NCBI RefSeq assembly: GCF_024204685.1
Contig: NZ_CP100350.1
Coordinates: 1,488,001 to 1,552,000 of the forward strand
Direction: 5' to 3'
From: Gilvimarinus sp. DA14
GTDB lineage: Bacteria; Pseudomonadota; Gammaproteobacteria; Pseudomonadales; Cellvibrionaceae
Length of the DNA stretch: 64,000 nucleotides
Position numbers and translations under genes: made by a program
Shown here: piece after piece, positions 17,792-26,418 of the stretch
Numbering within the stretch: the stretch's first letter is position 1
Layout: every line of letters begins with the position of its first letter
The notes under the pieces: generated by a model
The model's database searches: none
The model's input: only the letters and a program-made list of their open reading frames with translations
Told to the model about the DNA's origin: nothing

Positions 17792-17837
17792 AGTGCCTTC
17801 ACTCTGGCGCCATAACGGCCCGCCCGATCCCCCGCCA

Positions 17838-17846
17838 TGGTACAAT
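17838..17846 (+). promoter_or_regulatory. Putative extended -10 promoter of argS
   Basis: TGGTACAAT fits the extended -10 pattern TGnTATAAT with one mismatch. It lies 31 bp upstream of the argS ATG. No -35 box is recognisable, which is usual for extended -10 promoters. Confidence 0.45.
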
Positions 17847-17876
17847 CGCCGCTTTTGCACTACTGAATTGGGCACT

Positions 17877-19610
17877 ATGAACATCCGCGAATTACTCAGC
17901 GAAAAAGTACGCGCCGCCATGACCGGCGCCGGCATCCCCGACGACTGCCAACCCATGGTGGCCGCAGCCAAAAAAGCAGGCTTTGGCGACTATCAGGCCA
18001 ATGGCGCAATGGGCGCTGCGAAAAAAATGGGCACCAACCCGCGCGAGCTGGCGGCCAAGATTGTCGAGCATCTGGCCGTTGATGAGCTGGCCGAAAAAGT
18101 GGAAATTGCCGGCCCCGGCTTTATTAACATTCACCTGAAGCCCGAATGGCTGGCGCAGCAAACCGCTAGTGCCGAGCGCGCCACCGACCTGGCTATCCGC
18201 GCCGCCGAGACACCGCAAACCATTGTCGTGGATTATTCCTCGCCCAATCTGGCCAAAGAAATGCACGTAGGCCACTTGCGCTCGACCATTATTGGCGACT
18301 CGCTGGTACGGGTGTTAGAGCGTTTGGGTCACACCGTCATCCGGCAAAATCACGTGGGCGACTGGGGCACACAATTCGGTATGCTGATTGCCGAACTCGA
18401 AGAGCACCTAGCCCAGAACGAGAGCGCCAGCATGGCACTTTCCGACCTGGAGGTTTTTTACCAGCAAGCCAAGGCTCACTTTGATGCCGACGAAGCCTTT
18501 GCCGATAAAGCCCGAGAATATGTGGTCAAACTGCAATCGGGTGACGAACAGGTGCTAAAGCTGTGGCGCCAATTCAAGCAAGTGTCTCTCGATCACAGCG
18601 CTGAAATTTACCAAAAGCTCAACGTCACCCTAAGCGCCGCCGATGTGCGCGGCGAAAGTTATTACAACAACGATCTCGCTCCTATCGTGCAAGAGCTGCA
18701 AGAGCAGAAGCTGTGCAGCGAAGACCAGGGCGCGCAAGTAGTATTTTTGCCGGAGTTGGCCGACAAAGAGGGCAACCCCTCGCCGGTAATTGTGCAGAAA
18801 AAAGGCGGCGGCTTTTTGTACGCCACGACCGACCTTGCGGCGCTGCGTTATCGCGCGGTGGATTTGAACGCGGACCGTATTCTGTACTTTATCGATGCCC
18901 GTCAGTCATTGCATATGCAGCAGGTGTTTACCCTGGCGCGCAAAGCCGGTTTTGTCAGCAACCAGGTGAGCCTGGAGCATCACGCCTTTGGCACCATGAT
19001 GGGATCCGACGGCAAACCTTTTAAAACCCGCAGCGGCGGAACGGTTAAGCTTTCGGCCCTGCTGGACGAAGCCGTCGATCGCGCTCGCGCGGTTATTACC
19101 GATAAAAACCCCGAGCTGGCAGAGGCCGACGAAGTGGCCCGCAAGGTGGGTATTGGTGCGGTTAAGTACGCGGATTTAAGTAAAACCCGCACCAATGATT
19201 ATGTCTTTAACTGGGACACCATGCTCAGCTTTGAAGGCAATACCGCCCCTTATTTGCAGTACGCCTATACCCGAGTGCAGAGTATTTTTCGCAAGGCCGG
19301 GGTGAACCCCGAACAAGTCAGCGCCGATATTGTTATTGGCACCGAACAGGAAAAAGCACTTGCGATTAAACTGCTGCAATTTGGCGAAGTGCTGGCCCAG
19401 GTCGCCGAGGATGCTCTGCCCCATGTGCTGTGCAACTATGTCTACGATGTCGCCAGTTTGTATATGCGTTTTTACGAGGCCTGCCCAATTTTGAAATCCG
19501 ACGTTGAGCCGGCCACCCGCGACAGCCGCTTGCGGCTGTGCCATTTGGTATCGCGCACCATTGCCACCGGCTTGGACATGCTGGGGATTGAAGTCTCCGA
19601 ACAGATGTAA
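17877..19610 (+). CDS. argS: Arginyl-tRNA synthetase
   Basis: Charges tRNA-Arg with arginine; class I synthetase, 577 aa. The N-terminal additional domain precedes '[20 protein letters not shown]', which holds the HIGH signature as HVGH. '[16 protein letters not shown]', '[12 protein letters not shown]', '[20 protein letters not shown]' and the C-terminal anticodon-binding domain ('[14 protein letters not shown]') are all present. Start ATG at 17877 gives MNIRELL, the usual beginning; an in-frame upstream extension to 17793 covers the promoter and is unlikely. Single-gene transcript with its own terminator. Confidence 0.97.
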   Translation: MNIRELLSEKVRAAMTGAGIPDDCQPMVAAAKKAGFGDYQANGAMGAAKKMGTNPRELAAKIVEHLAVDELAEKVEIAGPGFINIHLKPEWLAQQTASAERATDLAIRAAETPQTIVVDYSSPNLAKEMHVGHLRSTIIGDSLVRVLERLGHTVIRQNHVGDWGTQFGMLIAELEEHLAQNESASMALSDLEVFYQQAKAHFDADEAFADKAREYVVKLQSGDEQVLKLWRQFKQVSLDHSAEIYQKLNVTLSAADVRGESYYNNDLAPIVQELQEQKLCSEDQGAQVVFLPELADKEGNPSPVIVQKKGGGFLYATTDLAALRYRAVDLNADRILYFIDARQSLHMQQVFTLARKAGFVSNQVSLEHHAFGTMMGSDGKPFKTRSGGTVKLSALLDEAVDRARAVITDKNPELAEADEVARKVGIGAVKYADLSKTRTNDYVFNWDTMLSFEGNTAPYLQYAYTRVQSIFRKAGVNPEQVSADIVIGTEQEKALAIKLLQFGEVLAQVAEDALPHVLCNYVYDVASLYMRFYEACPILKSDVEPATRDSRLRLCHLVSRTIATGLDMLGIEVSEQM

Positions 19611-19643
19611 ACCCTAGGGCCTATTGCCATTGCAAGCTCCCAG

Positions 19644-19671
19644 CAACGCCCTGACCGGGGCGTTGTTTTTT
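19644..19671 (+). terminator. Rho-independent terminator after argS
   Basis: CAACGCCC (19644-19651) pairs with GGGCGTTG (19658-19665), loop of 6, followed by six T residues (19666-19671). Confidence 0.85.
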
Positions 19672-19781
19672 ATCGCTGAGCTTTACAAACTTAACGCCTT
19701 TCGGCCTTTAGTTTCGGTGCCGCCGGGGCGCTATATTCTGTATAGTAACGGCGCGTAGAACCCCAAAACCCTCGGCCCACC

Positions 19782-20999
19782 ATGACCAAGCTGCAATTAC
19801 CCCGCTACTTTTTATTGTATTTAGGCGCCTTAGTCGCGCTGGGCCCGGTGGCAATGGATGCCTATCTGCCCGCTTTACCCACTATGGCCCAATCCTTGGG
19901 TGTATCGGTCGCAACCCTAAGCACGTCTGTCAGTACGTTTTTAGTGGGCTTTGCCGCCGGGCAACTTTTGGGTGGTCCCTTGTCGGATCAAATCGGACGT
20001 AAGCGGGTTTGTATTATTGGCACTTTACTATTTATTCTTGCCAGCGCCGCAATCGCCTGCAGCGAATCGGCTGGCACCATCAAGCTATTGCGGGCCCTAC
20101 AGGCTTTTGGCGGCGGGTTTGCCAGTATTACCGCTATGGCCCAGGTCCGCGATGCGTATCCGGCGGATGAGATCGGGCCGCGCTTTGCCACGGTAATGAT
20201 GGTGATGATGGTCGCCCCGGTGATTGCACCTCTGTTTGGTACGGCCTTGCTCAGCTTTGGCTGGCAGGCGATTTTTATCTTTCAGGTCAGCTACGCCTGC
20301 GTCTTGCTGGCGATTATGTGGCCACTGATTCCCGAGACTATGCAGCACCCGCCCCGGGCCATTTCCATCCGCCGGATCGCACACCAGTACGCTGACATTC
20401 TGCTGCATCGCCAAGACGGCAAGTTCATTGCCGCGCGCTTTGCCCTTTGCATGGGTAGTGCGGCCGGCATTTTGCTGGTTTATGTCACCCACGCCTCTTA
20501 CATGTATATGACGTATTTCGGCATTGGTGAAACCCACTTTTCAGTACTGTTTGGTGGGGCCGCCGTAGGTTTAATTGGCGCCAACTCCTTAAGCACTCAA
20601 TTGCTGAAACGCTACCGTGCGCTAAACGTATTTGCCGTCATAATTGTGTTGCAGGCGCTACTGGTCGTCGCTTTTACCGGATTTGCCTATTGGAATGCAC
20701 TCAATTTACCGCTGGCCGCCAGTTTAATTATTCTGATGGTCAGCTGTGTGGGCGTTATTAACCCCGCGGGGGCAACTCACTTTATGGGGATGTTCCCGCC
20801 TCACCAGGGCGGTAGTGCGGCGGCAATTCAAACCGTCTCAATGTTTGTCATGGGCTCTGGTATGGGGCTAGTCGCCAGCGTGTTCTTGAGCGACTCGATT
20901 ACTCCGATCGCCTTGAGTATGCTGGCATCATCCATACTCAGCTTACTCCTGCTACCCGCCATTCGCCGCTACGGCGAACCGTCGGGCCGCCCTGTTTAA
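19782..20999 (+). CDS. Bcr/CflA-family multidrug efflux MFS transporter
   Basis: A 405-aa inner-membrane drug:proton antiporter of the major facilitator superfamily with 12 predicted membrane segments. 'AMDAYLPALPTMAQSL' near the N-terminus and 'GQLLGGPLSDQIGRKRV' (motif A in the loop between TM2 and TM3) are the Bcr/CflA hallmarks; 'RALQAFGGGFASITAMAQVRD' is TM4. Family members export bicyclomycin, chloramphenicol, sulfonamides or small peptides; the substrate here cannot be told. It ends 49 bp before the DUF333 lipoprotein. Confidence 0.92.
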   Translation: MTKLQLPRYFLLYLGALVALGPVAMDAYLPALPTMAQSLGVSVATLSTSVSTFLVGFAAGQLLGGPLSDQIGRKRVCIIGTLLFILASAAIACSESAGTIKLLRALQAFGGGFASITAMAQVRDAYPADEIGPRFATVMMVMMVAPVIAPLFGTALLSFGWQAIFIFQVSYACVLLAIMWPLIPETMQHPPRAISIRRIAHQYADILLHRQDGKFIAARFALCMGSAAGILLVYVTHASYMYMTYFGIGETHFSVLFGGAAVGLIGANSLSTQLLKRYRALNVFAVIIVLQALLVVAFTGFAYWNALNLPLAASLIILMVSCVGVINPAGATHFMGMFPPHQGGSAAAIQTVSMFVMGSGMGLVASVFLSDSITPIALSMLASSILSLLLLPAIRRYGEPSGRPV

Positions 21000-21048
21000 G
21001 CTATAGTAGTGCAACAAAGAAGTTTCTGATCACTAAAGGAGAGTGAAA

Positions 21049-21396
21049 ATGAATAAGCTTTGGGGCATGTTTACGATTGCCGCACTGGTCGCGGGGTGCG
21101 ATCAGTCCAATCAAGAGACCTCGCGCCAGCCCAATCCGGCAGCGGTTTACTGCGAAAAGCAAGGCGGGCAGTACGACTTTGACTCGGGGCAATGCACCCT
21201 GGCCAATGGCGAAGTAGTGGACGCCTGGGACTATTACCGTGAAACGCTGGAGAAAAAAGTGGGCCTGCCCAATCCGGCCGCCGTGTATTGCGAGGCCCAG
21301 GGCCAATACAATACACAAAGCGGTGAGTGCACCTTAGAAGACGGGTCGGTGGTGGATGCCTGGGAGTGGTTTCGCGAGCAGCACAAGAGCAAATAG
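21049..21396 (+). CDS. Small lipoprotein with two DUF333 repeats
   Basis: A 115-aa putative lipoprotein: a short hydrophobic segment ends in lipobox 'LVAGC' (Cys17). Two copies of the DUF333 motif follow: 'PNPAAVYCEKQGGQYDF...CTLANGEVVDAWDYY' and 'PNPAAVYCEAQGQYNT...CTLEDGSVVDAWEWF'. Most DUF333 proteins hold one copy. Two cysteines in each copy probably form disulfides in the periplasm. I chose ATG at 21049 because AAGGAG lies 8 nt upstream; GTG at 21043 is too close to it. The function of DUF333 is unknown. Confidence 0.85.
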   Translation: MNKLWGMFTIAALVAGCDQSNQETSRQPNPAAVYCEKQGGQYDFDSGQCTLANGEVVDAWDYYRETLEKKVGLPNPAAVYCEAQGQYNTQSGECTLEDGSVVDAWEWFREQHKSK

Positions 21397-21421
21397 TCCC
21401 GCGACGGCGGACGCCGCGGGA
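21397..21421. other. GC-rich hairpin between convergent lipoprotein genes
   Basis: TCCCGCG (21397-21403) pairs with CGCGGGA (21415-21421) around an 11-nt loop directly after the DUF333 gene's stop codon. A short U-poor tail follows on both strands, so termination is possible but not proven. Confidence 0.4.
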
Positions 21422-21437
21422 GTTGCGCATTTAGGAT

Positions 21438-22106
21438 TTACAAGGCGCGTGCTTTATCCAGACCTTCGCGCAAGTCGTTAGTCCAGCTGCGCAGATACAT
21501 ATTCGCATCGTGCATATTGGTGGCGCGGTTGGTCCACTCCAGGTACATGTCATCGCGGTCGCGCTTGCGATCCACCACGCGCGCCAGAATCTCACCAGTG
21601 GCGCCGTCATAGGCTTCTAAAAACAGGGTCATTTCGCCGGAATCAGTGGTGTAGGTCGTGACCATGCCAACATCGTTGAGATCGGGCGCGGTGACATCCA
21701 AGTCGATGATTGAAGGGCGCACATCCAGCACTCGCACATCACTCTGCTCGCCCTCGGCCACGATGCGATAGGCCGGCTCCTTTTCTAACGCCTGGCGAAA
21801 ATATTTATCGCAGGCCTCGGCAAGACGGCCCTTGATTACATCCATATCCTCGTCGGTGACGCGCGCGCGACCCGCCGAAATATTGGAGTTTTGATTGCGC
21901 TGCCAATTATCGCGAAAGGCCACGGTACAGGGGCGCAAACTAATGGCCCCGTAAGCGCCGAGATCAATCTCGGGTTTGAGATACACCTGATCTAAATCGC
22001 GATTATCGATTAAGTGTAAACCGTCGTGAGACACAGGCGGCGGCGGAGTCGCACAACCAGCGGTAAATACAAAAGTACAAAGAAGTGCGAGGCTAAGCGT
22101 TCTCAT
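21438..22106 (-). CDS. DUF3313-family lipoprotein
   Basis: A 222-aa probable outer-membrane lipoprotein: the signal segment 'MRTLSLALLCTFVFTAGC' ends in lipobox TAGC (Cys18), followed by a Pro-rich stretch. The body ('YGAISLRPCTVAFRDNWQ', 'VRVLDVRPSIIDLDVTAPDL', 'MTLFLEAYDGATGEILARVV') resembles DUF3313, a family of uncharacterised periplasmic or surface lipoproteins. Start 22106 has TTGGAG upstream; the in-frame ATG at 22172 would place 22 hydrophilic residues before the signal. It is the last gene of the minus-strand run acyltransferase-dinG-yqcC. Confidence 0.8.
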   Translation of the reverse strand: MRTLSLALLCTFVFTAGCATPPPPVSHDGLHLIDNRDLDQVYLKPEIDLGAYGAISLRPCTVAFRDNWQRNQNSNISAGRARVTDEDMDVIKGRLAEACDKYFRQALEKEPAYRIVAEGEQSDVRVLDVRPSIIDLDVTAPDLNDVGMVTTYTTDSGEMTLFLEAYDGATGEILARVVDRKRDRDDMYLEWTNRATNMHDANMYLRSWTNDLREGLDKARAL

Positions 22107-22176
22107 AGAGTGGCTCCAATGATTGATTCCCTTTAACCATTCAAAACTAGGCGAAAGCTTCAGCCAAGGCAAGGTT

Positions 22177-22500
22177 TTACTGGCTTAAAAGTGTATCAAT
22201 TCGTTGCAGCTCGATGATCAACGCTTCGCCAGAAATCGCCATGGGGCGAAAATACTCCTGCGCCATGGGCGCAATTTGGCAATTCACCGGTAAACTGCCA
22301 CGCTGCTCTACCAACTGCTGCAGGCGGGGCAGAAATATAAACTGCAGCCACTCGGTAAAAGACAAGGTATCTATAGCGAAAGGCTGAGTGCTGGCCAGCG
22401 CCTCAGCCGACGGTGGGCTGGACTCCCATAACTGCAGCTCGCGCATGGCCGCTTCTATATCAATTAACACATTGGCTACGGCGATATGCTTATCGGCCAT
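22177..22500 (-). CDS. yqcC: YqcC-family protein (DUF446)
   Basis: A 107-aa cytoplasmic protein of the YqcC family. 'MRELQLWESSPPSAEALAST', 'PFAIDTLSFTEWLQFIFLPR' and 'LPVNCQIAPMAQEYF' are the conserved parts. In E. coli the gene sits next to truC (tRNA pseudouridine synthase C); no truC is beside it here, and the biochemical role is unknown. The ATG at 22500 lies 7 nt after the dinG stop, so the two are co-transcribed. Confidence 0.85.
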   Translation of the reverse strand: MADKHIAVANVLIDIEAAMRELQLWESSPPSAEALASTQPFAIDTLSFTEWLQFIFLPRLQQLVEQRGSLPVNCQIAPMAQEYFRPMAISGEALIIELQRIDTLLSQ

Positions 22501-22507
22501 GACGTTG

Positions 22508-24643
22508 CTAACTCTCAATTTGACGTTTAAACGGCGGCAGCGAGTCCAAAATTGCTTTGCCGTAGCGCTTGGTCACAACACGCCTGTCCAGCAGGGTGAT
22601 ACAACCTGTATCACCCTCGGTACGCAGCAAGCGGCCACAGGCCTGAATCAATTTAAGGGAGGCATCGGGGATGGTAATTTGCATAAACGGGTTGCCGCCG
22701 CGCGACTCCACCCACTCGGACACAGATGCTTCAATGGGATCGTCGGGCACCGCGAAAGGCAACTTGGCGATTACCACATGGGCGCAATAATCGCCGGGCA
22801 AATCGACACCCTCGGCAAAGCTCGCCAAACCAAACAGGACACTGCCCTCGCCTTTGTCGATACGCTTTTTGTGCTCTACCAGCATTTCCTGCTTGGAAGA
22901 AACCCCCTGCACCTGAATCCGTCGGCGCCAGTGCTCAGGCATTTCATCAAACACGTCCAGCATTTGCCGCCGCGATGAAAACAACACCAGCGAGCCCTCA
23001 TCGGTTTGCAACAGCTCGGGCAAATAGTCGATTACTGCGCGGGTGTGGGCATAGCTATCGCCCGCGTCCACCGCCTCGGCGGGCACGCGCAGAACACCGC
23101 GGGAAAAATCAAACGGGCTGGGTACCACGGCGTAGCGACTGTTGTTGGGTGTGCCAGCGCGCATTTGAAAGCGATCAAATTTACCCAGCGCAGTTAAGGT
23201 GGCCGAAGTTACCACGGCGCCGTAGCACTGGTTCCAGAGGCTGAACTCCAAAGTACGGGCCGCCAGAATCGGGCTAGAACACACCTCAATATCGTAGTTG
23301 CCGTTAAAGTCCACCAGGGTCAGCCAACGCGCCTTGGGGATACTGGTTTGCGCATCGGTGCGCGAATAGCTCAACCACAGCTCGGCACCGGCTTCAGCGC
23401 GGGCCTGCCAGGCGCCAATCACCGGGTAGTTATTTTCCAAATCCACTTTAGGAATACGGCAGTGAGCGTCTTCCATGGCCTCGTTGATTTCATTCGCCAT
23501 TTTACCCAAAAGATCACTGAGCCGATCAAAACTCATGTGCAACTGCTCAGCCTGGGCGCGAATACCTTCAGGAACAATGCCGCCCTCAAAACGATAATGG
23601 GTCGAACGGCGTTCGCGAGAATCATCTGCAATCGTCTGAATCAGTTCATCCAATGCTGGGTACAGCATATCCAGCTCGCGTTTGCACTGAATAAACTGCC
23701 CCGGCAATTGTTCGCCAAAGTGATCCACCCGCCCGGCGCCACTGATTTGCCCCAACACCCCAGATAGCGACTTATTACATTGCTCCAGCCAACGGCTGGT
23801 AGAGAGCATACGGCCGTGACAGGCAAAGTGATTGAGCGCCTTGTCGGGTAAATGATGGCCCTCATCGAACACGTAAATGGCCTCTTCCGGGTCGGGCAAT
23901 ATCGCCCCGCCCCCCAATGCCAAGTCTGCCAGGACTAGATCGTGATTGGTGACGATACAATCGGCGGTATGCAGCGCATCACGCGCTTTAAAAAAACTGC
24001 ACACAGAGACATTGGAACAGCGTCTGCCGGTGCACTGACGATGATCTGTGGTGACTCTCTGCCAGTCCGCCGGCTCCAGTTCGCTGGGCCAGGAATCGCG
24101 CTCGCCGTCCCATTTATTGGCCGCCAGGGCGTCCATCATCGACTCATAGAGCTTAATGCCCTGCTCATCGACGCTGGGCAGTTCATCTTCGTAAAGCGCG
24201 CGGGTGGGATCGTCGGCGCTGGCGAATTCGCCCATTAAATTGTCCAGTTTTGACAGACACAAATAGCGCCCCCGCCCTTTGGCCAGGGCAAAGCTAAAAG
24301 ACAGGTCAGTGTGATTTTTAAGCTCGGGTAAGTCTTTGTGAATAATTTGCTCTTGCAGGGCGACGGTAGCGGTAGAGACCACCAACTTTTTACCCAGCGC
24401 CTTGGCGATAATAATTGAGGGCAGCAAATAGGCGATGGTTTTACCCGTGCCCGTGCCTGCTTCAACCACACACACATGGCCGTCGCTGTTGCGCACGCCT
24501 TCGGCATCGGAGCTAATACTGCCCAGGGTGCGGGCAATTTCCGCGATCATCAACTTCTGCCCGTGGCGCGGGCCCAGCTCGCGGGATTTCAGAAATTCAG
24601 AATACGTCTGCTGAATCTCCTGCTTGATCGCATCGGTGAGCAT
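22508..24643 (-). CDS. dinG: ATP-dependent DNA helicase DinG
   Basis: A 711-aa superfamily 2 (XPD-like) 5'-3' helicase that unwinds R-loops, D-loops and G4 structures and helps replication past transcription. Walker A is 'VVEAGTGTGKTIAYLLPS', motif II is 'VFDEGHHLPDKA' (DEGH). The 4Fe-4S cluster cysteines are in 'GRYLCLSKLDN' and 'QCTGRRCSNVSVCSFF'. Helicase motifs V-VI are 'GLASFAEGVDLPG' and 'LIQACGRLLRTEGD'. The length equals the E. coli protein. The ATG directly abuts the stop of the upstream acyltransferase gene (24643/24644). Confidence 0.95.
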   Translation of the reverse strand: MLTDAIKQEIQQTYSEFLKSRELGPRHGQKLMIAEIARTLGSISSDAEGVRNSDGHVCVVEAGTGTGKTIAYLLPSIIIAKALGKKLVVSTATVALQEQIIHKDLPELKNHTDLSFSFALAKGRGRYLCLSKLDNLMGEFASADDPTRALYEDELPSVDEQGIKLYESMMDALAANKWDGERDSWPSELEPADWQRVTTDHRQCTGRRCSNVSVCSFFKARDALHTADCIVTNHDLVLADLALGGGAILPDPEEAIYVFDEGHHLPDKALNHFACHGRMLSTSRWLEQCNKSLSGVLGQISGAGRVDHFGEQLPGQFIQCKRELDMLYPALDELIQTIADDSRERRSTHYRFEGGIVPEGIRAQAEQLHMSFDRLSDLLGKMANEINEAMEDAHCRIPKVDLENNYPVIGAWQARAEAGAELWLSYSRTDAQTSIPKARWLTLVDFNGNYDIEVCSSPILAARTLEFSLWNQCYGAVVTSATLTALGKFDRFQMRAGTPNNSRYAVVPSPFDFSRGVLRVPAEAVDAGDSYAHTRAVIDYLPELLQTDEGSLVLFSSRRQMLDVFDEMPEHWRRRIQVQGVSSKQEMLVEHKKRIDKGEGSVLFGLASFAEGVDLPGDYCAHVVIAKLPFAVPDDPIEASVSEWVESRGGNPFMQITIPDASLKLIQACGRLLRTEGDTGCITLLDRRVVTKRYGKAILDSLPPFKRQIES

Positions 24644-25801
24644 TTACGCCTGCTGAGCCTTCAATTTATTGCGCACCGGATTGGCGTACATATTCAGCAC
24701 AATGTCCCGGTATTCCGAGGGCACTGAGGCAATGTGCAAATCGAAGCTGGCGCGCGCTTGGCTTAAATTCCCCGGCTCGAAAGGCTTAGCTTTATCGGAA
24801 TAAGGCAGCGAGCGGGCCTCGCCTCCTACTGCATCAAAGGCAAAACAGTTGCTGGGATGCAGTACCTGCTTGGCCCACACTTGGCGGTCAATCTCGGCGG
24901 CTACGGCTTCGGTATCGGCATAGTCGCCGTCGAGCACATCGCCGAAGGCGACATGCACGTGGCCTTTCTGCCCGGCAATACCTTTGGCAATGCTCTGCAC
25001 ATCTTCCTGATCGCCCTTTTCATAACCCCCGGTGGTGCGCTGGGAATGCAGCTCGTGCGCCTTGGCGATATCACAGGGGTCATTTTCATAGGAAATGGAA
25101 ACCGGCACGATTTTCAGCGAGCGCACATACTCAGAAAAATCCTGCGCCTTGGGCCGGTTGAGGGTGAGCATCCCGATCACCGCCGGGTTGGTCAGGTCGT
25201 TGCCGTCTTTGGCGCGCCCCTCACGCTGGGCGATCCAAATATTGGCTTTGTCCTCGGTCAGCGAGTGGAAAATATAGGCCGATAGTTTTTTCGCCGCCTT
25301 AAGCTTTTCCCGCGGCGCCTTGGCCGAGCGTTTCACAATAAAGCTTTTGTTCAGGCGCATTAAATCTGACACATACTCTTTGGTCAGTAGATTATCGCCA
25401 ATCGCGATGCGCAAAGTTTTAAAGCCCGCGTGGTACAAGCTCCAGTTTACAAACGCCGGGTCCATGGCGATATCCCGGTGATTGCTGATAAACAGATAGG
25501 CCTGGTTGGGGTCGAGCTTATCCAGCCCCGAGTTGGTTAACCGGGTAGTGGTGGTTTCAATCATATGGCGCATGTACTTCTCTACAACCAACTGAAACTT
25601 ATCTACACTATCCACGCCGACCAGTTGGCGAGCCATAACCCGGCGCACTAAAGGCCGTAAAATAAAACCTAAGGGGCCCGCCAAGCGCGGAAACTTTAGC
25701 CGCGCTACGGCATCGGCAAGTTCCGGATCGGCCAGAATTCTGTCCAGCACGGGGCGCACTTCATCATCGTTATAGGGTCGGATATCGTCGAAATCGGTCA
25801 T
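24644..25801 (-). CDS. PlsC-type glycerolipid acyltransferase
   Basis: A 385-aa acyltransferase-domain protein. The catalytic block reads 'YLFISNHRDIAMDPAFVNWS' (residues about 107-126), a variant with one extra residue between His and the second Asp compared with the H(x)4D motif. 'FIVKRSAKAPREKL' and 'NIWIAQREGRAKDGND' correspond to the glycerol-phosphate-binding blocks (the latter to the EGxR motif). Likely acylates lysophosphatidate or a similar acceptor; this NHRDI branch is larger than housekeeping PlsC (about 245 aa) and its substrate is unsettled. It heads the operon with dinG, yqcC and a lipoprotein. Confidence 0.85.
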   Translation of the reverse strand: MTDFDDIRPYNDDEVRPVLDRILADPELADAVARLKFPRLAGPLGFILRPLVRRVMARQLVGVDSVDKFQLVVEKYMRHMIETTTTRLTNSGLDKLDPNQAYLFISNHRDIAMDPAFVNWSLYHAGFKTLRIAIGDNLLTKEYVSDLMRLNKSFIVKRSAKAPREKLKAAKKLSAYIFHSLTEDKANIWIAQREGRAKDGNDLTNPAVIGMLTLNRPKAQDFSEYVRSLKIVPVSISYENDPCDIAKAHELHSQRTTGGYEKGDQEDVQSIAKGIAGQKGHVHVAFGDVLDGDYADTEAVAAEIDRQVWAKQVLHPSNCFAFDAVGGEARSLPYSDKAKPFEPGNLSQARASFDLHIASVPSEYRDIVLNMYANPVRNKLKAQQA

Positions 25802-25910
25802 GAGCTTGGTCGTAGATTGTTAAACCACACAATAAATAGGGATTGCCACTGGCGCCGGTAGGCGGGCGAGGCCCGAAACAGGCGCACAACATACCCAAAA
25901 GAGGTGCAAA

Positions 25911-26315
25911 ATGCCACTCACAGCCCCCATAAACTGTCCCTGCGGCTCGGGCAATGCCACCGCAGATTGTTGCGGCCCACTTATCTTTGAAGGTCAGAGC
26001 GCCCCCACCGCCGAGCGCTTGATGCGCTCGCGATACACCGCCCATGTAGTACAAGCGATTGACTACCTATGGCAAACCTGGAGTGTGTCCAGTCGCAACC
26101 GCACATCCAAAGAGGCGATTGACGACTGGGCCCGCAGCTGCCATTGGCTGGGGCTGGATATACTCGCCTGCGAAGGCGGTGGTGCCGACGACGACACTGG
26201 CACAGTGACCTTCAGTGCCCGCTACCAGCTGGGCCAGCAGACTCACCACCATCTGGAAAAATCCTTGTTCCGGCGCGAGAGCGGCCACTGGCGTTATATC
26301 GATCATTGCGGTTAA
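25911..26315 (+). CDS. YchJ-family SEC-C motif protein (UPF0225)
   Basis: A 134-aa cytoplasmic protein. It begins with a SEC-C zinc motif, 'CPCGSGNATADCCGP' (C-x-C...CC), followed by the NTF2-like YchJ body ('AERLMRSRYTAHVVQAIDYL', 'VSSRNRTSKEAIDDWARSC', 'GTVTFSARYQ'). The function of YchJ is not established. Start ATG has AGAGGTG 6 nt upstream. It is divergent from the acyltransferase operon and lies 103 bp upstream of the diguanylate cyclase gene. Confidence 0.9.
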   Translation: MPLTAPINCPCGSGNATADCCGPLIFEGQSAPTAERLMRSRYTAHVVQAIDYLWQTWSVSSRNRTSKEAIDDWARSCHWLGLDILACEGGGADDDTGTVTFSARYQLGQQTHHHLEKSLFRRESGHWRYIDHCG

Positions 26316-26418
26316 ATCGATAATGCGTCGAAAATGACGGTAAAACTGTGACCCATAATGATGTTTTTCGCGCCAACAATCGGTAAACTTCGGTTTTGCC
26401 CGTTGCCCGAGTCCACCC

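Noticed and set aside
22501-22518. Upstream ATG for yqcC at 22518
   Set aside because: It would overlap the dinG stop and add six residues not seen in the family; the ATG at 22500 fits better.
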